Below are positions 55,016 through 64,000 of a stretch of DNA of 64,000 nt, piece by piece (position 1 is the first letter of the stretch; every line of letters begins with the position of its first letter). Position numbers and translations under genes: made by a program. Source of the DNA: Echinometra lucunter (taxonomy: Eukaryota > Echinodermata > Echinoidea > Camarodonta > Echinometridae). The DNA lies in assembly GCA_029962745.1 (NCBI GenBank), contig CM057158.1:15987173-16051172 (forward strand), written 5' to 3'. The notes under the pieces are model-generated. The model ran no database searches. It was not told where the DNA came from and was given only the letters and a program-made list of their open reading frames with translations.

Positions 55016-56602
55016 ATACACTATAAAAGCGCCACCCACGAGAACATTCCGGAACAACCTATCAGCCCGGAGAATGAAAAAACAAACAAAACAAAAACAA
55101 AACAAAACAAAACAAAACAAAACCACACAACCCCAATCCCATCCCCAATAACCCCAAAGAGTACCTCCCTCAAAATGTCTCTCCCCCCCCCCCTAAACCA
55201 ATCTTCCCAAGGGTCTCATTTCCCTTATAAATTACTCTCAAGAGGCTGAAAGGTTATGAGGAAAAGAAGGTCAACAAGGAAAAAGAGGATAAGCAGAAAT
55301 GGAGAGAGTCAAAGAAAAGAGGGGGATAGAAGAGGAGCAGGGAGAAGGGAATAATAATTAAGTACATGTATATCAAAAAGAGAGCAAATACAATAACAAT
55401 CATACAGCACTCAAAGAACTAAGCACTTAAAGGAAATATTAGATGTAGGAATGTGACTGCTTGTCTGAACCCCGAAAGGAATGGAATTAAGATTATAAAT
55501 TATGAATTATGGCAAGGTAGTAGGCATGAATATCATTATTCTATTCCCTTAGTGGGAAACGTGAATGTATTGCAAAATGTGCATGTTATTTCCCCAAAGA
55601 GTATAGAGTTAGGAAAGAGGATAGAAGCAGAGGAAGAAAAAAAGAAAGAATAGGGAGAGAAAGAAAAGGGAAACAACAATACAGACTGAACATAATAGGT
55701 AATACATAGATAAATGTGTTTGCTGATTGCTGCCAACTACCTGCAAAGGTGGAAAAAATCCAGACACTCAACAGTATGAGGATAATTTACTGTAGCCTGT
55801 AAATAGTGTAATGGTGTATGTATAAACAAATTATAATACACTGTACTGCATTCTACATCATACTCTACATTAACCTACCGCATAAAAGGTCATAGAATAA
55901 TGAGAAAGAAAGGGAAAAGAGGAGGAAATATGAAGATAAGAGAAAGAGAGAAATAGAAGATAGAGGAAAGGCAGGGCAGTTACATGCAAGTACATATATA
56001 TATATGCAAATATACAGAATACTCTCACTATTAAAAGTAAGAAAATCATATTGTAAGGATATAATGTGATGTGTGTAATTCCCATAAAAGGGAAAGGTTA
56101 GGAGAGAGGATAGGCTTAGAATGAGAAAGAGGGAGTGGAGACAAAGAAGTAAAGAGAGGGAATAACACAGCCCGAGAGTGTACAATAATTCAATTTCATT
56201 TCATTTCGTTTATTTTCCATCTCCAACATAATATAAACAGAATACAAAGTATGCATCGTACAAGGTAAAAAATGAAACTTATAACAGTGGATTCGTAAAT
56301 ATAAAGAGTTCCCGTGTATAAGAGCCTGAAAAAAGGTTGGTAATGGAGGGGACTGCTGAAAAGCCGAGCTTGTAGATTGCAGCTTGTAGATTGCAGCCCC
56401 CTATAACTTAAGAGTTGTAAAAATAGTTAAACAGTAAAAAAAAAAAAAAAATAAATAAATCTGCAGGTATTCCAATGGAACCTGGATCATACAAAGATAT
56501 AATATCATGTGTGTAATTCTCATAGGAGAGAAGAGTTAGGAGAGAGGATAGGTTTAGAGTGAGAAAGAGGGAGTGGAGAGGAAGAAGGAGAGAGAGGGAA
56601 TA
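54720..56602. other. A/G-rich repeat-derived region with duplicated 120-bp block
   Basis: A block with GTGTGTAATTC...GTTAGGAGAGAGGATAGG and GAGAAAGAGGGAGTGGAGA occurs at about 56050-56163 and again at about 56497-56602. Between them, 56190-56450 resembles the 3' UTR of the LINE at 3462-4510 (TTCAATTTCATTTC...GGAGGGGACTGCTGAAAAGC). C- and A-runs lie at 54970-55011. No coding sequence; it probably consists of LINE 3' UTR debris. Confidence 0.5.
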
Positions 56603-56639
56603 CCTAAAAATCCTATACCTACTTACTGGAATGTGACTC

Positions 56640-56840
56640 TCTCTCTCGAATTTGGTTTTGACAGATGTGTATCAATCAAATATGATTATTTACGTCTTGG
56701 ACCGACCTTAACGTCACCATCCGAAAGACGTGGCAAATGTAAATTCATATCTTGCCAAAGGACATTAGTGCCGTGGCAGGGATTCGAACCCCGGACCGTG
56801 TGGTTCAAAGTCCGGAGACTTATCCCCGTGATATCTACTT
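56640..56840 (-). mobile_element. tRNA-derived SINE relic
   Basis: The minus strand has GGGGTTCGAATCCC, a good Pol III B box (56779-56791), preceded by a degenerate A-box region (ATCACGGGGATAAGTCTCCGG). The anticodon stem does not pair, so it is not a functional tRNA. The downstream CACTAATGTCCTTTGGCAAG...GCCACGTCTTTCGGATGG body is the kind of non-tRNA tail found in invertebrate SINEs. Confidence 0.65.
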
Positions 56841-56884
56841 CAATACAGGGAATATACTGGAGTACTTGTTTAAAACGGTTATAG

Positions 56885-57615
56885 ATTATTATTATTATTA
56901 TTATTATTACTTATTATTTATGCTGCGCTTTTCCCATAAGGCCCAAAGCGCTTACAATAATCAAACAGTGAACATATAATCAAATGTATATCCTAAACTA
57001 CAAACTGCAAAAAAGATGGGTTTTTCATGCCTTTCTGAATGTTGTAATTGATGGAGACTGCCTAATTGTGAGTGGCAAATCATTCCAGTGTTTTGAAGCT
57101 GACACAGTAAATGTCCTATCACCAGCTAACGTACGAGTAACTGAATATGTGAGACGAAGAGGATCACTGGCTGACCTCAGTGCTCTGGTGGGTGTGTGTA
57201 AATTCAAACAATTACCCAAATACTTTGGAGCTTGATTATTAAGTATTTTGTACACAAACACAAGTAATCTGAAAATTATTCTTTGTTTCAAAGGAAGCCA
57301 GTGGAGTGAACTCAACAGTGGTTGAGAAGGATGATCCCTGGAAACCTGCAATATTAATCGGGCTGCCCAATTCTGTAGTCGTTGAACACGGACCAATTGA
57401 TTAGAAGGAATGGTAGAAAGAAGGCCATTACAATAATCAATACGTGACAGAACTAAAGAACGCACAGCGTTATTACAGGCAGACTGGTCAATAAACCTTC
57501 TGATTCTAGCAATATTCCGTCAATAAAATGTGACCATACTGCAGATGTGAGAGATATGATACGACATGGACATGCAAGAATCAAATATAACACCAAGGTT
57601 TTTTATCTTTGCATC
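56885..57615 (-). mobile_element. L2/CR1-like LINE, dead C-terminal fragment with (ATT)n tail
   Basis: The minus strand reads KIKNLGVIFDS...SYHISHICSMVTFY, a stop, then NIARIRRFIDQSACNNAVRS and LVLSRIDYCNGLL, QRLQNWAARLI, LHWLPLKQRI, FRLLVFVYKILN and ...HWNDLPLTIR. All are standard C-terminal blocks of L2/CR1-type ORF2. A stop replaces Trp in the expected KAWKTHLF ending. The 3' end is CTGCGCTTTTCCCATAAGGCCCAAAGCGC next to (ATT)n at about 56888-56920. Confidence 0.88.
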
Positions 57616-58694
57616 AATTTTCTAAGTGAGATTTTAAAATGCCTCCTCTTAATGTTGAAATTATAAAGAACAATATCAATGCAAATACATTTTGCATTGC
57701 AGTTTAAAATGTTACCGTTGCATAATACAAAATATAAAATGATAAAATTATATAAATTTTCGCCAATTTTCGTTTTTTTATGTTCAGTCATGAATATTCA
57801 TAATGGTCCTATATGAATATTAATTGGTTTGCATGACCAATATTATGTACATGGTTGTTATAACCAATATTTCTTAACCTTTTTCAAATGGTTAATGGTT
57901 AACCAATGATATTGGTACAGTTTGACCAACAAGTTGGTTGAAAATAACCAATATGGTTTTGACCAACTGGATTGGAAGGTTTGTGTGTGTGTGTGTTTTT
58001 TTTCTACCAATCCTTTTTAAATAACATTAAAAATAAATAAACAAAAATTGCTGCGCATGCACCCATTTCGATTTTTTTAAGGAGATGATGAAAAATTACT
58101 GATCAATATGGGACAATCTGGTCAGATATATTGATTTCTCCGGAAACACTGTACGCTTCCATGTTGAAAACTGATCGTCAAACAAGCAAACTTCAAAATG
58201 ATAGTACAGAATTGAAGACTGATCTGATTTCGGACAAAGGATGTCAAAAAGGCCTTCTTCGGTCAAAAAGTGACCATAGAGTTATGTAGGGCGAATAAGA
58301 CTGACATTTGTGGGGGGAAAAAAGGCAGCACAGAGTTTTGCATAGGACAAGATTTTCGAACCCACCCAATCAAATGTTTAGGAAACACAATGCAAACCTC
58401 ACCAATTTTGAGTTTCATTATTATAGAAATAATCAAAATAGTCGAGGTGAGTCAAAGTGGCCAAAGTGAACGGAGAGGTAAAATTCAAATTTTTATGCAA
58501 TGATTGCGTTCATTTTCATGTTGAAATTTGATTGTAAAAATCAAATTCTAAAATGTTTCAGATTCGAAAACTGATCTCAATCTAGACACCAAAACAAAAA
58601 AGAAGAAAAAGAAAGGTATTTTAGTGGGATAAGCTCCTCAACTCCCCCCCCCCCCCCCATCATGATTTTTATTTGGGTGGGTGCGGAAGTCTAA
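57616..58694. other. intergenic, MITE-like GACCAA/TTGGTC segment
   Basis: At about 57815-58020 many ATAACCAATAT/GACCAA words end in CAATCCTTTTTAAATA, probably a decayed member of the MITE family at 37207. A C-run lies at about 58644-58658. No gene. Confidence 0.5.
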
Positions 58695-59788
58695 CACAAC
58701 CGCACTGGCGTAGCCAGGAATTTTCAACGGGGGGGGGGGGGGGGGGGAGGTGTGGGAGGGGGGTATTACCCCTCCCACGGTAGAGAGACTTTTTGAAAAT
58801 TCGTGCATGAAAATGGCATTTTCTGCAGACTAAAATTCAGTACAGTGTATTAGGGGTAACTTATATGAGAAGTGGCATATGCTAATCCCTTATACCCCCC
58901 CCTCCTCCCTCGGTTTTTATTTTTTCCACTCCGATCCGATCAACGTGGGACGATGACCCCTGCATGGTTGTGGCGCTGGAAGGCTCTGAGGTTACACACG
59001 ACCAGTTATGGACCCTTAGCTAGACCAGTGAATAATAGTGTATGAAATTAAGCAACCAAAGACTGTGATGAAGCTATTTCTCAGTGGGGGATCGAGGGTT
59101 TCCCCTCCCACAATTTTTGAAAATTATGTGCATCAAAATGGCATTTTTTACGCATTTCAATTTCATAATTAGGTGTTGGTAATAGTGGTATAGACCATGC
59201 TCTCTTAATTTTTGTACTCTCCGATCAAGAGGGGGTCATGGCCTCCTTGTGCCCCCCCCCCCCCCCCGAGCTACGCCTATGTCCTCATTCAAGTATTGAC
59301 GGAATATTGGAATTAGTTTGATTTGTGTTGTTAGCAGTACCATGCATTGTTGCATTTATCCGTCAGAAACTGTTTCAAGTTCCTCATATAAAAGTTAAAA
59401 GTGAAATCATTTTTTTTTTGGAAAAGTAGAGGCATATTGAATGAAATCGATATAAAGGTCTACGGGAAAAACAGGTAGATGTGGTTGGAACTGCACTGAA
59501 TAAACATGCAATTTATTTAAATTACAATAGAGCTAAAGATCACATTCAAAATTTTGTTCGTTATAAAAAAAATGGGGAAATAATGCTAAGTAGCCAAAGT
59601 TCCTTTTTACGATTATTATCTTCGATGAACGGGCTAAAGGGAAAGCCTTTACAAAATGATTTAAACACACATAAACATTAAAATTTGCTACCCAGAAAGG
59701 CATTTTTTTTTTGCTCGCCGATCAACAGGGGTGGGGGCCATGGCCCCCATGTGCCCCCCCCCCCCTTAGCTACGCCAGTGAACAACCC
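58695..59788. mobile_element. hAT-like element (CACTGGCGTAGC ends), possibly nested
   Basis: The left end CACTGGCGTAGCCAGG (58703) and the right end CTTAGCTACGCCAGTG (ending 59780) are inverted repeats. Flanks CACAACCG and AACAACCC match at 6 of 8 positions, a plausible decayed target duplication. G-runs follow the left end and C-runs precede the right end. A second right-type end (C-run then GAGCTACGCC) at about 59255-59276 suggests nesting or a tandem copy. No transposase ORF. Confidence 0.75.
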
Positions 59789-61007
59789 TTACGTTTAATC
59801 CTCATCAGTTCCTTAAGGTATATAGTCTAAACTAACTTATATTTAAAAATGTACAAAAAGAAAGAAAACCCATCCAATTTCTTTTCTGCTGTCCAAACTA
59901 CCTCTCTGCTCTCTCTTTATACCTCTCTCATTATACCTTGCGGGTAGTGTCATATCTCCAGAATTAAAATATACCTCTGCTTATGATGAAAAAAAAAAAT
60001 GGAACCCCCTCCCCTGATTTCTGTGAACTTGAAATATCTCTCGCATTATTTTGTTCGCCATGCACCTAGTACATGTTCAGCATAATGCACCCGCTCCACA
60101 ACATTCACCGCTAGATGGAGTAGATCCATATCAGTATTCATGCGGGACTCAATGCTCGGATCATGACTTCGCAAACTTTTATCATCGGCATTCTTAGGCC
60201 TATATCGTGATGGTAGTGTCTTTTGGTGATGGCAATGATCATATTACCAGCAGGTCCCTCGGAGAGGACTTAAAGCCGTCGGTTGCTCAATCATTCACAA
60301 GCATGCATGCTTTCTTAGCCATGTTAGCAGTCAGGTAAACCAGACCAAACCAAACCAAACCAATTTAGTTTGTGGGGGAGACCATGGAAACGGACAAAAA
60401 ATAATAGGCCTACATCTTCCTGAACTGCTGAAGGTAGGCCTATGGGGTAGGCTATATCTACCTATTCTGGGGTTGCAATTGTATAAAAAAATTAATGACT
60501 ATAATGTATGTATGTGTATACAGCTCTCGATAAAATGAGAGAGAGAGAGAGAGAGAGACAGAGAGAGATAGACAGAGAGAGACAGAGAGAGGGGGAGAAA
60601 GAGGGGAGAGACAGAAAGAAAGGGACTCGGAGAGAAAGATAGAGGGGGAGAAAGCAAGAGAGAGAATAGGAGAGCAGAGACAGATCGAGTGAAAATTTAG
60701 AAGAAAACGGAACAGGGAAAAAGAAAGAAGAAGCAGAGAACAAGATAAAGGAATGAGAGAAAGAAGAAGGAGAGGGAGGAGGAAGAGAAGGAAGAGAAGA
60801 AGAAGAAGAAGCAAGTCAATAGCGCACGGCATGCATGTCTACATTAACTTTATGATCAATACAAGATTTGAGTAGGCCTATAATTTTATTTGAATTGGAA
60901 ATTGCTATACTGTTCATGTCCTATATCAAAATTTTGAAGCACAGGAGTATTAACAAAAACATGAATATTAGAGGAAATCAACAAGAATCCGAAATTCGTG
61001 GAAAGGG
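59789..61007. other. intergenic with GA-rich microsatellite
   Basis: A long interrupted (GA)n/AAG-rich tract at about 60537-60815. Frames across it on the minus strand (Leu/Ser-rich) are artefacts. No gene seen. Confidence 0.7.
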
Positions 61008-61233
61008 TTTACGGTTCACCATGTGTGGTAAGTCCTGAGGGACTATAGATAAAGTGGATAGAGATGGAGGTGAAAATAGAGAGGCGAGAAAGTAGGAAAA
61101 TTGGAGGGCAGAGTATCTTTCGAATCTGGGTGGAGTCCTAAAAAGGACTGTAAACCAGAAGAGGTGAGAGGATTGAGTAGGTGAAGAGATGAGTAGGCTT
61201 GAGTCGGCGGGAGGTGAGTAGACTTGAAGAGAA

Positions 61234-61276
61234 GACTCGACGTTTCGGGCAGCTTGACTGTCCGTCTTCAGGAGTG
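61234..61276 (-). ncRNA. hammerhead-ribozyme-like motif of the Penelope-like terminal repeat
   Basis: On the minus strand: stem I ACTC (with GAGT), core CTGAAGA, stem II GGACAG/CTGCCC with loop TCAAG and one A-C mismatch, then GAAAC and GTC before GAGT. The core fits CUGANGA...GAAA. Stem III is minimal, as described for Penelope-like hammerheads. A C-C pair would sit at the base of stem II, so activity is uncertain. It lies about 30 bp past the stop of the GIY-YIG ORF, where the 3' terminal repeat is expected. Confidence 0.68.
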
Positions 61277-61302
61277 AGTGTTCGCTAGGCGTGTCGGAGT
61301 AC

Positions 61303-61875
61303 TTAAGACGGGTATGCGGACGTAGAGGAGTGAGACGGGCGGCGGGGTCGGCGGCGTGGTGAACGGCTGTCGGTGGTGGCGCTCTGTGTGGGCGGAGTGG
61401 TCTGGTGATGTAGGATTGGGTGCCAGATGTTGTTGATGTGAAGTCCTGGGTCTTGAGGTACGGTGTTGTGTTGGTGAATTTCGATGGCTTCTCGGACTCT
61501 TCTGGTGTTCCAGTGTCGGATGGTAGTGATGAGTTTGCTGTTGTCCCAGTTTATGCGGTGGTCTTCTTGTTGAGCGTGTTTGACGATGGCGGATCTGTCC
61601 CAGTCGCTGTGTCGTTGATGGGTCTTGTGTTCCTTGAGTCTGGTGTCGAAGTCGCGGCCGGTTTCTCCGATGTAGACTTTGCCGCAGCTGCAAGGAATCT
61701 GGTAGACGCCTGGTTGCTTGTTGGGTGGATGCTTGTCCTTGTGTGAGTGGAGGATGGAATGGAGCTTGCGGGAGGATTGGTGTCTGACTAGGATGTTCGC
61801 TGATCGGAGGATGCGTTGTAGACGGTGGGAGGTCTTGCCGATGTAGGGGAGTACTACATCGGCAAGACCTCCCAC
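61303..61875 (-). CDS. Penelope-like GIY-YIG endonuclease domain, truncated, left copy
   Basis: After leader residues read from the palindrome centre, the frame enters LPYIGKTSHRLQRILRSANI, the linker that follows the reverse transcriptase. It then has GVYQIPCSCGKVYIGETGRD with the GIY-YIG-type GVY...YIG pair and the Cys residues (CSCG) typical of Penelope-like endonucleases. RLKEHK and the downstream Asn/His-rich blocks follow. In a full element this domain nicks target DNA for retrotransposition; here the reverse transcriptase is missing. Compared with the right copy it lacks about 100 residues of the Thr/Pro/Arg-rich tail. Confidence 0.85.
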   Translation of the reverse strand: MGGLADVVLPYIGKTSHRLQRILRSANILVRHQSSRKLHSILHSHKDKHPPNKQPGVYQIPCSCGKVYIGETGRDFDTRLKEHKTHQRHSDWDRSAIVKHAQQEDHRINWDNSKLITTIRHWNTRRVREAIEIHQHNTVPQDPGLHINNIWHPILHHQTTPPTQSATTDSRSPRRRPRRPSHSSTSAYPS

Positions 61876-62751
61876 CGTCTACAACGCATCCTCCGATCAG
61901 CGAACATCCTAGTCAGACACCAATCCTCCCGCAAGCTCCATTCCATCCTCCACTCACACAAGGACAAGCATCCACCCAACAAGCAACCAGGCGTCTACCA
62001 GATTCCTTGCAGCTGCGGCAAAGTCTACATCGGAGAAACCGGCCGCGACTTCGACACCAGACTCAAGGAACACAAGACCCATCAACGACACAGCGTTTGG
62101 GACAGATCCGCCATCGTCAAACACGCTCAACAAGAAGACCACCGCATAAACTGGGACAACAGCAAACTCATCACTACCATCCGACACTGGAACACCAGAA
62201 GAGTCCGAGAAGCCATCGAAATTCACCAACACAACACCGTACCTCAAGACCCAGGACTTCACATCAACAACATCTGGCACCCAATCCTACATCACCAGAC
62301 CACTCCAACCAGCTCAGCGACGCCGTCCACTGCAACTCCATCAACCCAAGACAAGACCCGCACCGACGCCCACCCCACACAGCCTGTCACCTCCACCAAC
62401 CTTCATCCGCCGCAGGACCAACCCACTACGCCGCCGACACGCACACCCCGCTACAACCTCCGCCGACGCAACACCACCACATCCGGATATCAACCCGCCC
62501 ACACCTTCCCGCCAAGCCTTCCCGCCGATTCCGCCACCACCGACCCGTCCACACAGAGCGCCACCACCGACAGCCGTTCACCACACCGCCGACCCCGCCG
62601 GCCGACTCACTCCTCTACGTCCGCATATCCGCCCACACAGAGCGCCACCACCGACAGCCGTTCACCACGCCGCCGACCCCGCCGCCCGTCTCACTCCTCT
62701 AAATCCTTAATTTTTAAAATCTTGTTTTCGAAAAATAAAGAATTAGTATGA
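61825..62751 (+). CDS. Penelope-like GIY-YIG endonuclease domain, truncated, right copy
   Basis: Same domain as the left copy (SVWDRS in place of SDWDRS) with a longer C-terminal tail of Thr, Pro, Arg and Ser. The unit TQSATTDSRSP(H/R)RRPRRP is repeated twice near the end (about 62565-62700). The last 15 or so residues are read from the adjoining LINE and are not native. No reverse transcriptase, so it is not functional alone. Confidence 0.85.
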   Translation: MGGLADVGEYYIGKTSHRLQRILRSANILVRHQSSRKLHSILHSHKDKHPPNKQPGVYQIPCSCGKVYIGETGRDFDTRLKEHKTHQRHSVWDRSAIVKHAQQEDHRINWDNSKLITTIRHWNTRRVREAIEIHQHNTVPQDPGLHINNIWHPILHHQTTPTSSATPSTATPSTQDKTRTDAHPTQPVTSTNLHPPQDQPTTPPTRTPRYNLRRRNTTTSGYQPAHTFPPSLPADSATTDPSTQSATTDSRSPHRRPRRPTHSSTSAYPPTQSATTDSRSPRRRPRRPSHSSKSLIFKILFSKNKELV

Positions 62752-64000
62752 GAGCGTATTGGAGCATTGCAAATAATCCGGATAACCTTCTTTTGCAGTA
62801 TAAAAATCTTTTCTATCAATGTTTGATGGGTATTACCCCAAATCAAGAGACCGTAATTCAGGTATGGCAAAATCAATGACGAATAGAGCATAAATAATGA
62901 GGATTGTGGCAAAAGAAATTTCATTCTATTAATAACACCAACATTTCTTGATATAGTTTTACATACATTGTTAATATGCATTTTCCATGTAAGATGACTA
63001 TCAACTATGACCCCCAAAAATTTAGTATGAGAAACCTGTTTTAATGGTGTGTTGTTTAAAATTATATCTGAAGGTAATGAATCTAAAGAGTTGCTAAATA
63101 GCATGTAATTTGTCTTTTGTAAATTAAGTGAAAGTTTATTCGCATGTATCCATTGCGATATACTTAATAACTCAATATTAATTGTATCAACTAAAATGTT
63201 TGGATCTTTATGTGAAAAGAAAATATTGGTGTCATCAGCAAATAATATGAATGATAGAGAGTTTGATGATCTATAGAAGTCGTTTATGTACAAAACAAAA
63301 AGAAGAGGGCCAAGTAAACTTCCTTGAGGTACACCGCAACTGGTGTTTCGTAGTTCAGATTCATATTCGTTTAAAGATACATATTGTTTCCTATTCAGTA
63401 AATAACTCCTGAACCACTCCAAGGCCTTCCCACGCACACCATAGTGCGACAGTTTATAAAGTAAAATGTCATGGTTAATAGTGTCGAAGGCCTTGGAGAA
63501 GTCCAGGAATATACCTAAAGTGTGGGACGATAAATCCATTGAGTGAGAGACTTTCTCAACAAAAGACAATAAAGCGTGTACGGTACTGTGCTTCTCACGG
63601 AAGCCAAACTGAAAGTGAGAAAATATATCAAACTTTTTAAAAAACGAAATTACACGAGTATATACAATTTTTTCCAATAACTTAGAAAACGAAGATAATA
63701 AAGAGATAGGTCTATAGTTTCCAACATCAAGCTTATCACCTTTTTTAAAAAGTGGAATGACCTTCGCAGTTTTCATTGCATTGGGAAATTGACCACACGA
63801 TAGTGAAAGATTAAAAATATGGACCAAAGGGTCGACGATAAACGGTATTATGGATTTAAATATAACATTGTTGATTTCATCATATCCTGAACTGTTTGTA
63901 TTCTTCAAATCCGAAACAATCTTTATTATTTCTTGTTTATTTGTTGGTAAAAAGAAAATGGAATTGGGATTTTGATTACCTAGAAAGTCTTTAAAATTTT
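62702..64000 (-). mobile_element. LINE reverse transcriptase ORF, partial at both ends
   Basis: An open minus-strand frame enters from beyond the window (NFKDFLGNQNPNSIFFLPTN...) and carries the RT blocks in order: KVIPLFKKGD, NYRPISLL, FGFREKHST, LDFSKAFDTINH, GVPQGSLLGPLLFVLYIND, FADDTN (the catalytic FADD box), KTNYMLF and FLGV. It then reads MLYSSLILPYLNYGLLIWGN as in the LINE at 3947-4510. It breaks off after KILKIKDL, where the Penelope-like sequence begins. No stop or frameshift within 1.3 kb suggests a fairly recent insertion. Likely CR1/L2/Jockey group. Confidence 0.93.

Larger units (their letters stand above)
61008..62700. mobile_element. head-to-head pair of truncated Penelope-like elements
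   Basis: Two copies of the GIY-YIG end of a Penelope-like element point away from a centre at 61846-61854, a 9-base spacer between arms ending ...GATGTA and TACATC... The arms match for about 445 bp with few differences. The left copy (minus) continues into a terminal region with a hammerhead-like motif and the TCCTAAAAAGGAC block at 61129-61141. The right copy (plus) stops abruptly at about 62700 inside a LINE. Both copies lack the reverse transcriptase domain. Confidence 0.88.

Noticed and set aside
56768..56840. tRNA gene on the minus strand
   Set aside because: The B box is good, but the anticodon stem and acceptor stem do not pair; better explained as a SINE relic.
60458..60832. 124-residue Leu/Ser-rich frame on the minus strand
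   Set aside because: Translation of a (GA)n-rich microsatellite.
61420..61746. Frame of 108 residues antisense to the Penelope-like ORF (and its mirror at 61954-62280)
   Set aside because: Shadow of the GIY-YIG coding frame; its existence in both arms only reflects the palindrome.

Overview
The window looks like nuclear DNA of a marine invertebrate deuterostome, most likely an echinoderm and perhaps a sea urchin. It is AT-rich with long introns and GT-AG splice sites. It holds about forty G or C homopolymers of nine or more bases, many microsatellites, and a dense mix of small inverted-repeat transposons, non-LTR retrotransposon fragments and Penelope-like sequence. The species is inferred from this character and not proven. 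No prokaryotic operon, CRISPR array, rRNA gene or intact tRNA gene was seen.

Two host genes can be assembled exon by exon with consistent reading phase, both on the + strand. The first (21396-26242, 3 exons, 257 residues) is a coenzyme A diphosphatase of the NUDT7/NUDT8 Nudix type. The second (38882-51011, 11 exons, 689 residues) is a Rel-homology transcription factor of the NFAT5/TonEBP type. It has a compact TATA-plus-initiator promoter and three CCAAT boxes just upstream. The two genes show no functional link; they are simply neighbours.

The rest is repeat-rich. 1-9.7 kb: a 0.34-kb tandem duplication, two LINE fragments and a LINE 3' tail, foldback elements and a 0.58-kb TAG/CTA triplet repeat. 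10.8-12.2 kb: a 1.34-kb non-autonomous hAT-like element with a perfect 8-bp target duplication and six copies of a CGAGCGAGCG-type motif. 13.7-14.1 kb: a 0.29-kb palindrome with a 12-bp direct repeat at its ends and hammerhead-ribozyme-like sequence, apparently a miniature of the Penelope-like palindrome at 61 kb. 15-20 kb: three inverted-repeat elements. 26-38 kb: intergenic DNA with at least seven MITEs or foldbacks, including a 233-bp hAT MITE with a perfect 8-bp target duplication. Intron 2 of the NFAT gene carries a 1.3-kb hAT-like element filled with 100-bp tandem repeats. 53-60 kb: two more G-run-bearing hAT-like elements, a tRNA-derived SINE relic and an L2/CR1-like LINE end. 61.0-62.7 kb: two truncated Penelope-like GIY-YIG ORFs joined head to head, next to a hammerhead-like motif. 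62.7-64 kb: a LINE reverse transcriptase ORF that runs off the window.

The most unusual signals are the two Penelope-derived palindromes with hammerhead-like motifs, and the recurring pairing of hAT-type termini with long G-runs and internal CGAGCG motifs.
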